Source of the DNA: Basidiobolus ranarum
Lineage: Eukaryota > Basidiobolomycota > Basidiobolomycetes > Basidiobolales
Reading direction: 5' to 3'
Length of the DNA stretch: 26,925 bases
Assembly: GCA_040143965.1 (NCBI GenBank)
Contig: JASJQH010000128.1
Span: 1 to 26,925 of the forward strand
Below are positions 17,351 through 26,925 of the stretch, piece after piece. The notes beneath the pieces are model-generated. The model did no database searches. It saw only the letters and a list, made by a program, of their open reading frames with translations, and was not told the DNA's origin. Position 1 is the first letter of the stretch, and every line of letters starts with the position of its first letter. The translations under genes were made by a program, and so were the position numbers.

Positions 17351-18444
17351 CTATTTCGTTTTCTGTTTATCCTCAAGAGTAGTCACCATATCGTCCACTT
17401 CTTTGGCTTGCTTAACATAGACTGATTTGGAGCTACGAAGCTCTGTGTTGTAAATTTCGTCGCTAGGCTTGCGATAGGATCCTCCAATACGATCCCAGAG
17501 GGTAAAGTACTGTCCGTAATTGTAGTTGAAATAAAGATGATGGACAGTATGATGCGCAGCACTATTAATCACGGGATCATGTGTGAAGTACTCCCCTAAG
17601 AGAATATGAAGATCATTATCAAGTCATCAAGCTAAATGATAGATATCTCAAGACTAACCATCATGGATCAATATAGACCAAATCTGAACCAGGAGAAAGA
17701 GAACAAGGTAGAGAATCTTGTGCATGGGGAAAAGAAACACGCAGATATGGTAGGGTAGTGACTGTGCCCAGCCGTCGACAGGATGGAAAGCAATTGAAGC
17801 AAAAGGAGTTGGGACTGTAGGAAAGAGCAGGGTTAACAAAGGTTGCCACACATGTGAGTCTAACTATGAATAAAGATACATACCAATCCACTTGTGATGA
17901 GGCTGTAAATCATATGATTTTTTTACATTTAGTAAGAACAAAAAGGATAGAAGTACTAGGAGCAAAGAATGTATACCTTATGAAGTCTGGCATATACAGA
18001 TTTGTGATGTAATCCGCGATGAATCCAGTAGATCCCAAAGTCAGTGATAAAAAGAAACAATGCAATACTGAAGAAAAGATAGGGCCACCCGTACTCATCG
18101 ACACTTTCGTAGAGCTGAGAGTAGCCGCGGACTTCGAGTATGAAGAAGGGAGCTGTCAAGAGTGCCATTAAAGGAATAGAATCGGTAGCCATCTTAATTT
18201 CCTGATTAACTTGATCCTTTAGGAAGCGTGGGTGATTCATTTGTCGTTTATCAAAAAACAGGTGAAAAGATAGAGTGGAAAAAACCATATACAGAGTGTA
18301 GGCACCAAAAGCGGCAAGGAATAAAAGGCTACTAAACTGACGCAAAAGGGCATCTCTAGAAACATCTGGTAGCCCAACAACAGTAAAGGCGGAATATACC
18401 TGGTCAAAGACATATTCATCTGCTACCCACAGCACAACATCCAT
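17351..18444 (-). CDS. ERG3: C-5 sterol desaturase, copy b (four exons)
   Basis: A paralogue of the gene at 4145-5203 with the same reaction. Exons 18444-17977, 17902-17884, 17814-17659 and 17595-17351 with introns of 74, 69 and 63 nt; total 888 nt, 295 residues. The first three exons have exactly the same lengths as in copy a (468, 19 and 156 nt), so the structure predates the duplication. The histidine boxes HRGLHH, HKPHHKW and HHTVHH are intact. The C-terminal tail after GGSYRKPS differs between the copies and is charged. The open frame extends upstream to 18510, but the start at 18444 matches copy a and gives [19 protein letters not shown] acceptor-like site lies about 26 nt upstream of the ATG, as in copy a. 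Both copies look functional. Separate regulation or substrate preference is possible but not shown. Confidence 0.95.
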
Positions 18445-19748
18445 TATTACAATAAGTAGATTTTCACTGCAAATACGAAAGAGAGAACAAGGATTATTCC
18501 TAGGTATCAACTACTTTTATCGCTGATATTTAAAAAAGGCCCAGCGAAATAGACACTCACAAATGGATCTTTTCCCAACAAAATGGAATTCAGGTATTGT
18601 TGTAGTAGCTATTTACTTGATTATTAGCTAATGGCGTGTTACTTTAACAGTACAGAGAATTTTTTTGAACACTTGATTGGTATGAGCCAATTATTTATGG
18701 GTAACTGAAATTCTTAATCCATAAACATGTGAGAAGCCTTAATTAAAGTTCCTGATTGAAAGCCATTCAGTTTCTTCCGATGAATATTCCGAAAAAAACT
18801 ATATCGGGACAATTATTACCGAGGCAGTTTCATTGATAGGGTACTCTTTACATTACTGATGCAAATTCCTGCTGCTAATTATTGTGTGCCTAACTCTAAG
18901 CCAAATTACATACCTCTTGAGTATGATGTTGGTGGCAACGCACGATATTTTAGCCCCTTACAGGTAGAATTTTAATCACCGTTTGAAAAGGCCTAACCTT
19001 GAGTGCCTTGTACTTTCATGAGTTTTTGAATATATTTTATTGGTTTACTCCTTAAGTTTTGTGGAATATGGAGGAGACAATGTCTTGGCATTTCATCAAT
19101 ATCTCAAGTACAACTGTTTGACTTCGAAAGGCATGGCCTTGGGTTGGATCGTGTCACCAAATACTGACTAACTGCTGATGGACCAGAATACTCACAAAGT
19201 CAGGATGACATTTTAGGCATCTATTGCCAAGAGAATGTGGAATTTCCCAAGTCTGGCTAGTATTCTTGATGGCGCCAAGTCACACAGTATATAGAGCTTG
19301 ACACCCTGCAGTGGATATGCATGTAATATACAACAGAGTATTCGCAACTAATTCAATTGATACAAAGTAGCCTAGTCATTTATTAGCTTCATGGATTTCT
19401 ACTCATTCGTTATGCCAGCTAGTTATACATATTCACTCAGGAACTGGGTAAAGCCACATGATCATTGCGTAAATCTGAGAATATGACAGCAGCTCTTTGT
19501 GCCAAAATACGAGTATATTCTTTATGATGAAAGGATAATATGAATGAGATTATATAACAGATGGGTTCTTCTTGTTAGTTGACTGTGTGTAAACATACGG
19601 AAGCTTTAGATTTCTAGAATTCAGAGTATATGGTAAGACTGAAATATGACACGATCAACATGGCGTTAAATAAATACAATTAGGCTGAGGAATTGAGAGC
19701 CCAAGATGAACTAGAGTTGATATGTGTTAGATTGTCCAGACAAAACGA
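18445..19748. other. Region upstream of ERG3 copy b, unexplained
   Basis: The part next to 18444 should carry the ERG3 copy b promoter. On the plus strand, 18784-18978 is open for 64 codons and ends in CAG-GTAGAA, a possible donor. 19058-19171 is open again after TTAAG. These could be exons of an unrecognised gene or pseudogene, but phases do not join cleanly and the lengths are within chance. I see no RNA gene or transposon. Confidence 0.4.
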
Positions 19749-19997
19749 TCAGCGAGTGAACTGAGTCATGACTAATAGTTGTTTGTGTCTGACTGCAAGG
19801 TTCCAGTGATAGCAGGCTTCGTTATATGTCAGAGGTCGTCCATTGAGATGAAAAGGTAAAGATGTACTCTCCACGAGGCCAATCATTTCTTTCTTCCCGT
19901 TAATCGAGTGGTCAGATCCTCCGCTATCAATGCTTGTGCCTTCGCTTAAAGTAACGTCGTTAAAAGACTCAATAAGAGGACTGAGATTATAAGACAT
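19749..19997 (-). CDS. Hypothetical 82-residue protein (doubtful)
   Basis: An ATG-started frame encoding a hydrophilic protein with a Ser/Gly-rich first half and an aromatic, basic C-terminal part (LTYNEACYHW, RHKQLL). There is no signal peptide and no domain. The leader above the ATG is pyrimidine-rich with AACTATA before the start, which is plausible for a fungal gene. Frames this long arise by chance in such DNA, so the call is weak. Confidence 0.25.
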   Translation of the reverse strand: MSYNLSPLIESFNDVTLSEGTSIDSGGSDHSINGKKEMIGLVESTSLPFHLNGRPLTYNEACYHWNLAVRHKQLLVMTQFTR

Positions 19998-21957
19998 TAT
20001 AGTTTGTGAGTTAGAGGATGATGGGGGAAATGAGAAACTCCACTCAGTTAAATACTCTAAATGATCTGCAACTATCTTTCCTTCAACTAGTTGATCGATT
20101 TAGAATCATTTTGACTTGGACCAATATATGACCCTGGTCCTACCCGAAATTTTGGGGAATCCTCACGTGTATCTCGCATCTCTTCATAACTATACTCCTA
20201 TTCCTTAACTAGCTAAACAACTAGCCCCAGCGATATATTGATCGTATGATTGATAACATGTACCCAGGCTTCCCCAGTCCTATTTGACTTGGATCTCACA
20301 TGAAGAATGCTTAAGCAGTATCACGCCTTTGGTCAAGTTTCGGTTGCTTGATCTGCCACTACCCTGAATGTCAAGCATACTGTAGAGCCATGAGAATCAA
20401 ATCTAGTAATATTTCTTAGTGTGAGGGGAGCGCGAGTCGTAAGAGTTTGGGCTTGCACTTCGATATGTAGCTTATATTGAGCAGCTCCACTCTCATAACA
20501 CCAAAAGAATGCTGGTATGGCTGAAATGAAAGATATGGTGTGAGAATAGTCTCTCTTTCAAGCGGGATATCTCCTCTTCACGCCTCATTCATCCAGTAAT
20601 ATTATATTTCAAGCTACATAACTGGGCGATCCCAGGAATTCTTAAACTCGGTAACACCAATCATTCATTGATTAGAGTTGGCTCGAGTTTAATATGTTTC
20701 TAAAAAAGGCAATTTAATAGAATATGATCACCAAGACCGATATATCTATTTATGTTTCTAGCGATGACAAAGTGAGTGATCTTGGTGTATTGGAGTGTCT
20801 TTATTGAGTGAATCAGTGTTGTATAAGCTTGGTCTATATCGAGATCCGTTCTTTTTTTGGTGCCATGTCAGCTTACATTTAACTTCGACTTGTTCTTATT
20901 ATTGGAAAAGATGCTTACGAATCACTTGTTATACAAATACCTAGTCACTGTTTATGTAATTCCTGATATTATTCAAATAGTATAAAAATCTTAGTATAAT
21001 CTCCATGGTCCATTCTTCACCAATGATATGTCTGTACGTTTACTGTTAGCGCAAGATATTTGGGCTGGAGGCTAAGCAAGCACGCCAAATCTCTTCCGCG
21101 TATCCATATAAATCATTGGTTCACAGATTGACCGGGTCATCGGTGCGAACTATTGCTGTTGGCCTCACATGGGCTGGATCATCTATTCCATAGAGACTAT
21201 GTTATGGTGACAATTATGTATTTTGTATACCGATGGCATTGTAAACAAAATTTAGTGAATGCATCATTGTTTCTAATCCGAATTCTGGTTTAAAGGCATG
21301 TGCGTAGGATCGAGACGAATCCCAAATGATATTACTTGACGACCAGGCATAGGCTTGAGAGTATTCTATTCTTTACTATAATAACTGATCAACCTTTCAT
21401 ATGTGCATGCAAGGTATATAGCAAAGAAGTTAGTCAAATAAGAATCAACTAATACCAAGGCGCATTCCCTGCTGCATCAGTGGCTTTACATTATCAAGGA
21501 TACATATCTACTACTCGAAACCTCTACTTAGTCAACCATAACCATGAATGGAGATTGCATTTACTGCTACGAATCCCAAACAGCATTTTAATTTGTAAAT
21601 AAGATGGTTTTCTTTAGTCCTACTTGGGTGCAAATCGCAATACCCGAACCACATGATATGTATTTCAGTAAATAATGTCTCAGATGATATGATGTCCTGG
21701 GTGGGGGCCCAGGAGTCAAGATTCGGATACAGCCAATATGGAGTCAAGTAAAGTTACTGCTTAATATAGATGTTGCCAATATAGCAATAGCAATACTTAC
21801 TGCTAATTCTATTAGGAGACGACCGCACCCTAGTGCAACAACAGCGCCATTTGCCTGGATAATGGGCACCCTAATTCGGGAAGGGTACCGCAATAAGCAA
21901 TAAAATGAGTACTACCACTCTTTGAATATGTTCGTGTTATTGATGGAGAAAGTCGAC
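19998..21957. other. Long unexplained region
   Basis: Nearly 2 kb with no gene I can establish. On the minus strand there are open stretches bounded by splice-like signals: 20520-20375, preceded by TTTCATTTCAG and ending near AGG-GTAGTG; 21747-21532; and 21360-21214. They might be exons of one or more decayed or divergent genes. I could not join them in a consistent frame and recognise no family. Nothing resembling tRNA, CRISPR or an intact mobile element is seen. Confidence 0.45.
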
Positions 21958-21964
21958 TATAAAA
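21958..21964 (+). promoter_or_regulatory. TATA box of the small secreted protein gene
   Basis: TATAAAA lies 74 nt upstream of the ATG at 22038, with a pyrimidine-rich leader between. Spacing and sequence fit a fungal TATA promoter, often seen on regulated, highly expressed genes. Confidence 0.55.
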
Positions 21965-22037
21965 CCGATTTGGTTCGTCCAGTTATATTCCAACCAACTT
22001 TATTTCATTGTTAATCGCTTTGATATTCTTACTTCCA

Positions 22038-22599
22038 ATGATGTTTTTTTACAGTTTATTCGCTCTACCCCTAGCTGTACTATCCCTTCCCCATAGTCAC
22101 AAAAACACTACGACTTCTTTGAAGGGACCTAACGCCAAAAGTTTCAGTAACGATAAAATCGTTTTGCCTGATAGTATCGAATTTACCTTATTCGTAGATA
22201 ACGATGGCAATGGGGCTTCCTGGAGCACTTCAGTTCAAAGTGGTAAGTTATACCCTTTTACATCAACATTCAAACTTAAGTAACATATATTGCTAGATTG
22301 TGTCCGTATTCCGGATGAGCTCAACAATCAAACATCCGCCCTGAGTCTGAAGAGCAATGGCTGTATCAATCTCTATGATGATGAAAATTGTGGTAGCGCT
22401 ATTGGATATTACTGCTATAGCAACCAAGAAGTCACTAATGTGTCTCAAGATATCAATGACAGAGCCGGCTCAGGTAACTTACCTCTTAGCAAGATCACCT
22501 CTAAATTATTCGACTAAATTTATTTTTATTATAACAGTTCATCGTTGTTCTTATGTACCCTCACCTATTGAGATCAAGGATCCTTGTGAAATCTATTAA
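22038..22599 (+). CDS. Small secreted six-cysteine protein (three exons)
   Basis: Exons 22038-22242, 22297-22473 and 22538-22599 with introns of 54 and 64 nt; total 444 nt, 147 residues. The N-terminus (1-17, FFYSLFALPLAVLSLP) is a clear signal peptide; the open frame runs further upstream but 22038 is the first ATG. The mature part has six cysteines (70, 91, 100, 108, 131, 144), enough for three disulfides. The order 'EFTLFVDNDGNG', then 'DCVRIPDELNNQTSALSL', then GCINLYDDENCGS resembles the Greek-key repeats of beta/gamma-crystallin-like secreted proteins ('CINLYEDxNCxG'); this is a fold guess, not an assignment. There are N-glycosylation sequons at NTT, NQT and NVS. The cell wall or outside is the likely destination. 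A role as an effector, structural or stress protein cannot be told from sequence. Confidence 0.8.
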
Positions 22600-24400
22600 C
22601 TATTTAAACCTACGCGAAGTGAGTTTAGCCTCAGCCGACTATATATATTGAGAGACTTGTTATTGGAGTAGTATAATGTATCAGAGTACAACAATATGTT
22701 ATTTGGAGATTTTAGATAAATTATCCAATAAAATGTAGATGTGTGAAAGGTCAGACTGGTAAATAACGAATATGAATTATACACGTTAGTTTATCAACTA
22801 ATTGAGCAAATGTCTCCAAGAAGGTTTCTTCATCCTAAATCATGTTTACGAGTAGCCTACCTGCCTTATAGGCTTATAAAACCTGACCCCTATTCTGGAT
22901 ATGCTGTTCATTGGCTGATAAGAACACAAATGGTGATTTCTGTTGGATCAGCAACGCAATCAGGAGTCCAAGTTTTAATAGATGTTGTGTAGCATTTTTG
23001 ATATGCTGTATTATAGTGCATGAGCAATAAAACAAACAATTAAGTAAAGTGTCTAATGATATGCATTAACAATCGTGCATCGATTGATATGATAGAAATA
23101 CAGACAGAAAGTGGTCTAGTTATTCTTTGTCCAAAGTAGATGTCACTTAAGCAATGAAATTAGAGTTTATGCGATCGCTTCTATAATGTGAAACGATAAT
23201 CCAGTTTAATGTTACTCTAGTAGCTGTGGAAAGATGATTGCTAAGCACCGAGCTATTGTGTATGTTATTGTCAACTCATTTTATGTAGTATTGACTAAAA
23301 TTCACGATTAATAAAAATGGCCAATGAGAGTAATTCATACAACCCAACTAAAGCCAAGTTGCCTGACTATCAGCAACAATACTGTGAATTCAATGTAATT
23401 CAAATTCACACTCAATCAAAGCGAAAGAACATATATATATAAATACATACTATTCCCCTCGCAACAGTAATTAGTTTCACAGAGTCTCCAAATATTGAAG
23501 AAAACCTAAAACTCTACGAATTAATCTGAACATATCACTTTGTCAACTCAAGACCTATAACTATTCTGATTTGTATGAAGTTGTAGTAGCCTATAAGATT
23601 GACATTCACATTCTGGTTAATCATTTAGTAAGTGGTTTGGAGATACTACATTGCATATATATACATATGCTTGTATAATTATATGTAGTTGGTTTAGTGG
23701 TATCTAGGGAACCTACTCTACCATTAGAATCATCATATCTCTAAGCTTTACAAGTCTAAACATTCTGAACATACAACTGTAGTTTGGTATGTACTTTGGT
23801 GAATTTTTTTAGGCATGTCGGTAATATCTGCTCAATTAATATAAAGTTATTAGAAAAAAATCTTCCCAAACAACAGGAACCATGTCTGATTATGATAAGC
23901 TTGATATTAAAAAGTTAACACTAGCAGGAAAAGTTGAAACTCCAAACAATATAACCTCAACTTTGAGCAATACTTGTGTGGCTTATTAGTATGGATAATC
24001 AAGATATATCTGCATAGTTTGTGCAAAAAATGTGAGAGAATGAGGGTAAGAATAAGGGAATATCAGGTCGTGGATACTCCAAATGACTGCCCTGGAAGAG
24101 GGAGGAGTTGGAGTAGCTGCTTCATAGACCCCTGGTACTTTTGTCGTCCCGAGGAGAGTCCCCAATGCCTATTGAAGCTGTGAAGTTTCCTTCAATAAAA
24201 ACATTAATTGCTGAATGAGCCTGTTATTTCGTGATCAGTCTCAGGTTTATTTAAACAAATCAATGTCTTCTCAATGTGAGTCTATTTAGATGATTCTTTA
24301 ATGGTTATTACTTGCTCCCATGAGTTTAGTTTTCGGACTTGATTGTGAAATCATCTGATACTTATTATCTTAAATTTTGGTGGTGATGATCAAAATTAAG
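22600..24400. other. Intergenic region with a possible copia RNase H scrap
   Basis: Long AT-rich spacer. A plus-strand frame around 22880-22990 reads YSGYAVHWL then VISVGSATQSGVQV. This faintly resembles the copia RNase H pattern 'STSGY......ISW.SK.Q..V', but is too short and divergent to annotate as an element. TATATATATAAATA lies near 23431-23444. A 35-codon ATG frame (23882-23989, beginning MSDYDKLD) follows an A-rich leader and could be a first exon, but no continuation is found. Confidence 0.45.
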
Positions 24401-24408
24401 TCACGTGA
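24401..24408. promoter_or_regulatory. TCACGTGA palindrome (CACGTG E-box) upstream of RPN9
   Basis: A perfect 8-bp palindrome lies 97 nt upstream of the RPN9 start at 24505. CACGTG is the core site of bHLH regulators such as Cbf1 or USF-type factors. Position suits a proximal promoter element. I see no match to the yeast proteasome element GGTGGCAAA. Function is inferred from motif and position only; CACGTG also occurs elsewhere in the window. Confidence 0.4.
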
Positions 24409-24504
24409 TTATTCCGATTCATGCTGACGTACGGTGAGGAGAAACCAAGACAACAGAAAAGAGACAAAAGTGACCTACGTATTTACAAACGACACATTCA
24501 CAAA

Positions 24505-26090
24505 ATGTCCGAAAAAATGGAAATCGATGTACCTGTAACTGAATTTTTGGCCCAAGAAAGAAAGAAGGCACCTAAAAATCTTCAAGAATATTATATGATT
24601 TTTGAAGATCTGTATGAACGCAAGTAAGAATGAATTTAATAGAGATCACTTGAACAAAGAAATATTTGATCAAGTGCGCTCAAAGTCATGTAACTCGAGA
24701 ACTTGTAAACTAATTACTTACACTCAATAGACTATGGCATCAGCTTACCACTCGTTTAGAAGAATTTGTGAGCCAACCAGAATCTGGTCCGTTCTTGGTT
24801 CCTTTATATCAACATTTTGTCTCCGATTGGGCCAAAAAGATGAACAAGTTAAAGCTTGTTGGTTTTGCACTATCTGCAGCCGCGCAATTTCAAGGTAACT
24901 TCTTATTGTTGTCTCTTTTTTCATCGTTAAAGAATGGAAACCAACCTGGCTTGTAGATTTTAAAGAAGCTATCGAATTCCTGTCGCCTTTGATCGAAAAA
25001 GTGAATACAGCCGAAACCCAAGACGCTTATGTACTCGCCATAATGGAAACGGCCAGTTTTAAGTTATTACTTAACGATTTAGATAGCACTAAAGATGCTA
25101 TGGATGAGAGTGAAAAAATTCTTGAAACATTTGACAGTGTTGAGACCATTATTCATGCAAGTTTTTATAGAGTGTCCGCTCAATATTACAAGGTATGTTA
25201 TCTCTATCTGATATTATATTCACTCAAATATTGTATTTATTGATTTTTGAACAGGCCAAAGCAGACTTTGTTCAATACTATAAGAATGCCCTTCTTTTCT
25301 TGGCCTGCGTCAATCTTGATGATTTGTCGGATGTTGAAAAGGTGGAACGGGCATATGATTTGAGTTTGGCTGCTCTTCTTGGTGAAACAATTTACAACTT
25401 TGGAGAGCTAGTACGCAACTACTTAATTGAATAGTAGTAGCTTTTGAGCATTTTATTGATAGAAATCTTCTCTTATTTAGCTCATGCATCCCATATTAGA
25501 AGTCTTGAAAAACGGCGAACACGAATGGCTATATAAACTTCTATTTATTGTTAATACAGGTGATATTGGCAAGTTCGAAGCCTTATCTGCCCAGTTCACT
25601 AAACAGGTAAGCGAAAATATCATACCCCTTTTAATTAGCGAATCAATGAACTAAGATTCAATATCAAAGCCACTTCTCGAAAGTTACTCCGCTTTCTTAA
25701 GGCAAAAAATATGCTTGATGTCGCTCATTGAATCCATTTTCAAACGTTCCGCTGACAACAGACGTATTCTTTTTTCGGACATTTCTGCTGAAACTAAACT
25801 TCCAATTGATGAGGTATAAGATATAGATAGTAATGAATGTCGTATACGTATTGCTAAACAATGATATTATTAAGGTTGAACATCTCGTCATGAAGGGGCT
25901 TTCTCTTAATCTAATCCGTGGCTCGATTGATCAAGTTGAACAAGTAGTACATATCACCTGGGTACAATCCCGCTACATGGATATCAACCAAGTTGATGGC
26001 ATGAGACTCCGACTCAACGAATGGAGCCAAAATGTTGACAAAATAGCTATCTTGATGGAGGACCTCACACCAGAATTGTTTATTCAGTAA
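24505..26090 (+). CDS. RPN9: 26S proteasome regulatory subunit Rpn9/PSMD13 (seven exons)
   Basis: A PCI-domain subunit of the 19S lid, needed for lid assembly and placing of Rpn11. Exons 24505-24623, 24731-24894, 24933-25192, 25255-25410, 25481-25606, 25670-25813 and 25875-26090; total 1185 nt, 394 residues (yeast Rpn9 393). Introns are 107, 38, 62, 70, 63 and 61 nt; the 38-nt one is very short. Family features in order: YYMIFEDLYERKLWHQLT, HPI at the start of exon 5, FLRQKICLMSLIESIFKRS, EETKLPIDEVEHLVMK-like winged-helix core ('AETKLPIDE/VEHLVMKGLSL'), and the end IRGSIDQVEQVVHITWVQ. In intron 5 the acceptor at 25669 rather than the earlier one at 25655 keeps the frame. The frame extends upstream to an ATG at 24421, but the start at 24505 (MSEKMEID) matches family length. 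Confidence 0.95.
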
Positions 26091-26237
26091 AGCCAGTTTC
26101 GCCACATACACATGTTCACTTTCGTCCATACTTCATATAGTAATGTATACTCTCTTCATCATACTACCCAAGATTTGCTTATAAAATTGGAAATAAAAGT
26201 CGATCAGACATGGATGTAGAGATGTTGATTAAAAGAT

Positions 26238-26676
26238 ATGTGCTGGCTTGATGTTGAGGCGGTACGTTCGCTGACACAACGCAACTATCATATTAAAGCA
26301 AGATGGGCAAATGTATCGAGAAGCCAAGCGAAATCGCAGCTCATTCAGCCCAAAAGACTCCCTCAACTCTATTGATCTGAACATTCAAATTAAAATCACC
26401 TGGTACAATACACCAACTGAGGATGTTTGTATCGCTTATAGTTGGCTTTTACTAGATGTATGTTGTATATCGAAACATTTAATACATGATCCATAAACTT
26501 GTAATATCTATCTTACTATGGAAATTACTTGATCCAACCAGAATGAGGTCGAACCTTTACAAAAAAAATGGTCAGATGCTAGCAAAGATTCGTTTGAGGT
26601 TACCTTAGACCATCTACAGTCGAAACAAAATCCGCAAGTTCAAGTCCTCATGATTTCCAGTGTGGCCTTGAAATAG
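26238..26676 (+). CDS. Unrecognised short spliced gene (about 105 residues, 5' end uncertain)
   Basis: Three consecutive exons join in frame through good splice signals: 26238-26261 (donor GTACGT), 26299-26457 (donor GTATGT) and 26542-26676 (acceptor AACCAG, stop TAG). Introns are 37 and 84 nt. The product is about 105 residues, soluble, with an IQIKITWYN strand-like stretch followed by AYSWLLLD, and a charged C-terminal part ending VQVLMISSVALK. No family is recognised. The first exon is only eight codons and its ATG may not be the true start; an exon further up, between the RPN9 stop and 26237, is possible. It lies about 150 nt after RPN9 on the same strand. Confidence 0.45.
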
Positions 26677-26925
26677 CGTTAATAGTTTTCGAGTCTAACC
26701 AAAGTAATCAGTAAATGGGATGATTGTGAATTTTTCTGTCACTGTATTACCACACCATCAATCCAAATATACCCGCAATCTAGATCCTTTGGATGGAAGA
26801 TGGATGTTATGAGTACGTGGCATAATGCGACTGCGGCCACTTACTGCTACGTATCAACGAGTCGCATGATCATGAACACTTGGCTGCTGCCAAATACTCT
26901 GGTTTCTCAGCTCAGAGAGATATAT
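26677..26925. other. Terminal spacer, nothing recognised
   Basis: The last 249 nt hold no open frame of note, no RNA gene and no clear signal. The window ends inside intergenic or unresolved sequence. Confidence 0.5.

Noticed and set aside
18445-18510. 22-codon upstream extension of ERG3 copy b
   Set aside because: Copy a lacks it, the conserved protein begins at the internal Met at 18444, and the extension contains an acceptor-like site.
1-26925. CRISPR arrays, bacterial operons, tRNA or rRNA genes
   Set aside because: The sequence is eukaryotic in gene structure; no spaced short repeats, ribosomal sequence or convincing tRNA cloverleaf was found by eye.

Overview
The window reads as nuclear DNA of a filamentous fungus. 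The genes are split by many short introns (mostly 55-75 nt, GT...AG). Several products are fungal in type: two ERG3-type sterol C-5 desaturases, an ERG1-type squalene epoxidase, a CDP-diacylglycerol-dependent phosphatidylserine synthase (CHO1) and an Slm1-like BAR/PH protein. DNA is AT-rich, intergenic gaps are long, and decayed retrotransposon pieces are present. High intron density and wide gaps would suit an early-diverging lineage, but sequence alone does not fix the species.

Layout: 1-2.0 kb holds retrotransposon relics: a Ty1/copia RNase H tail with a ~210-nt direct repeat, and two fragments resembling BEL/Pao pol in opposite orientation. 2.2-3.1 kb (+) is an unrecognised intronless gene built from a 65-residue tandem repeat carrying an RVxF-like motif. 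From 18.4 down to 4.1 kb all six well-supported genes lie on the minus strand, in transcription order: ERG3 copy b, ERG1, CHO1, a mitochondrial-type macro-domain protein, the SLM1-like gene, ERG3 copy a. 18.5-21.9 kb is mostly unexplained. 22.0-22.6 kb (+) encodes a small secreted six-cysteine protein. 24.5-26.1 kb (+) is RPN9, the 19S proteasome lid subunit, followed by an unrecognised short spliced gene at 26.2-26.7 kb.

Five of the six minus-strand genes act on membrane lipids: squalene epoxidation and C-5 desaturation in ergosterol synthesis, phosphatidylserine synthesis, and (by family) phosphoinositide/TORC2 signalling at the plasma membrane. This may be coincidence or a loose lipid neighbourhood; duplicated ERG3 on both sides of ERG1 is its most notable feature. 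I rebuilt the spliced models by hand from splice signals, reading phase and family conservation. The exon coordinates of the ERG1, ERG3, macro, CHO1, RPN9 and secreted-protein genes all close in frame. Random AT-rich DNA gives open frames of 50-70 codons often, so I give such ORFs little weight without other support.
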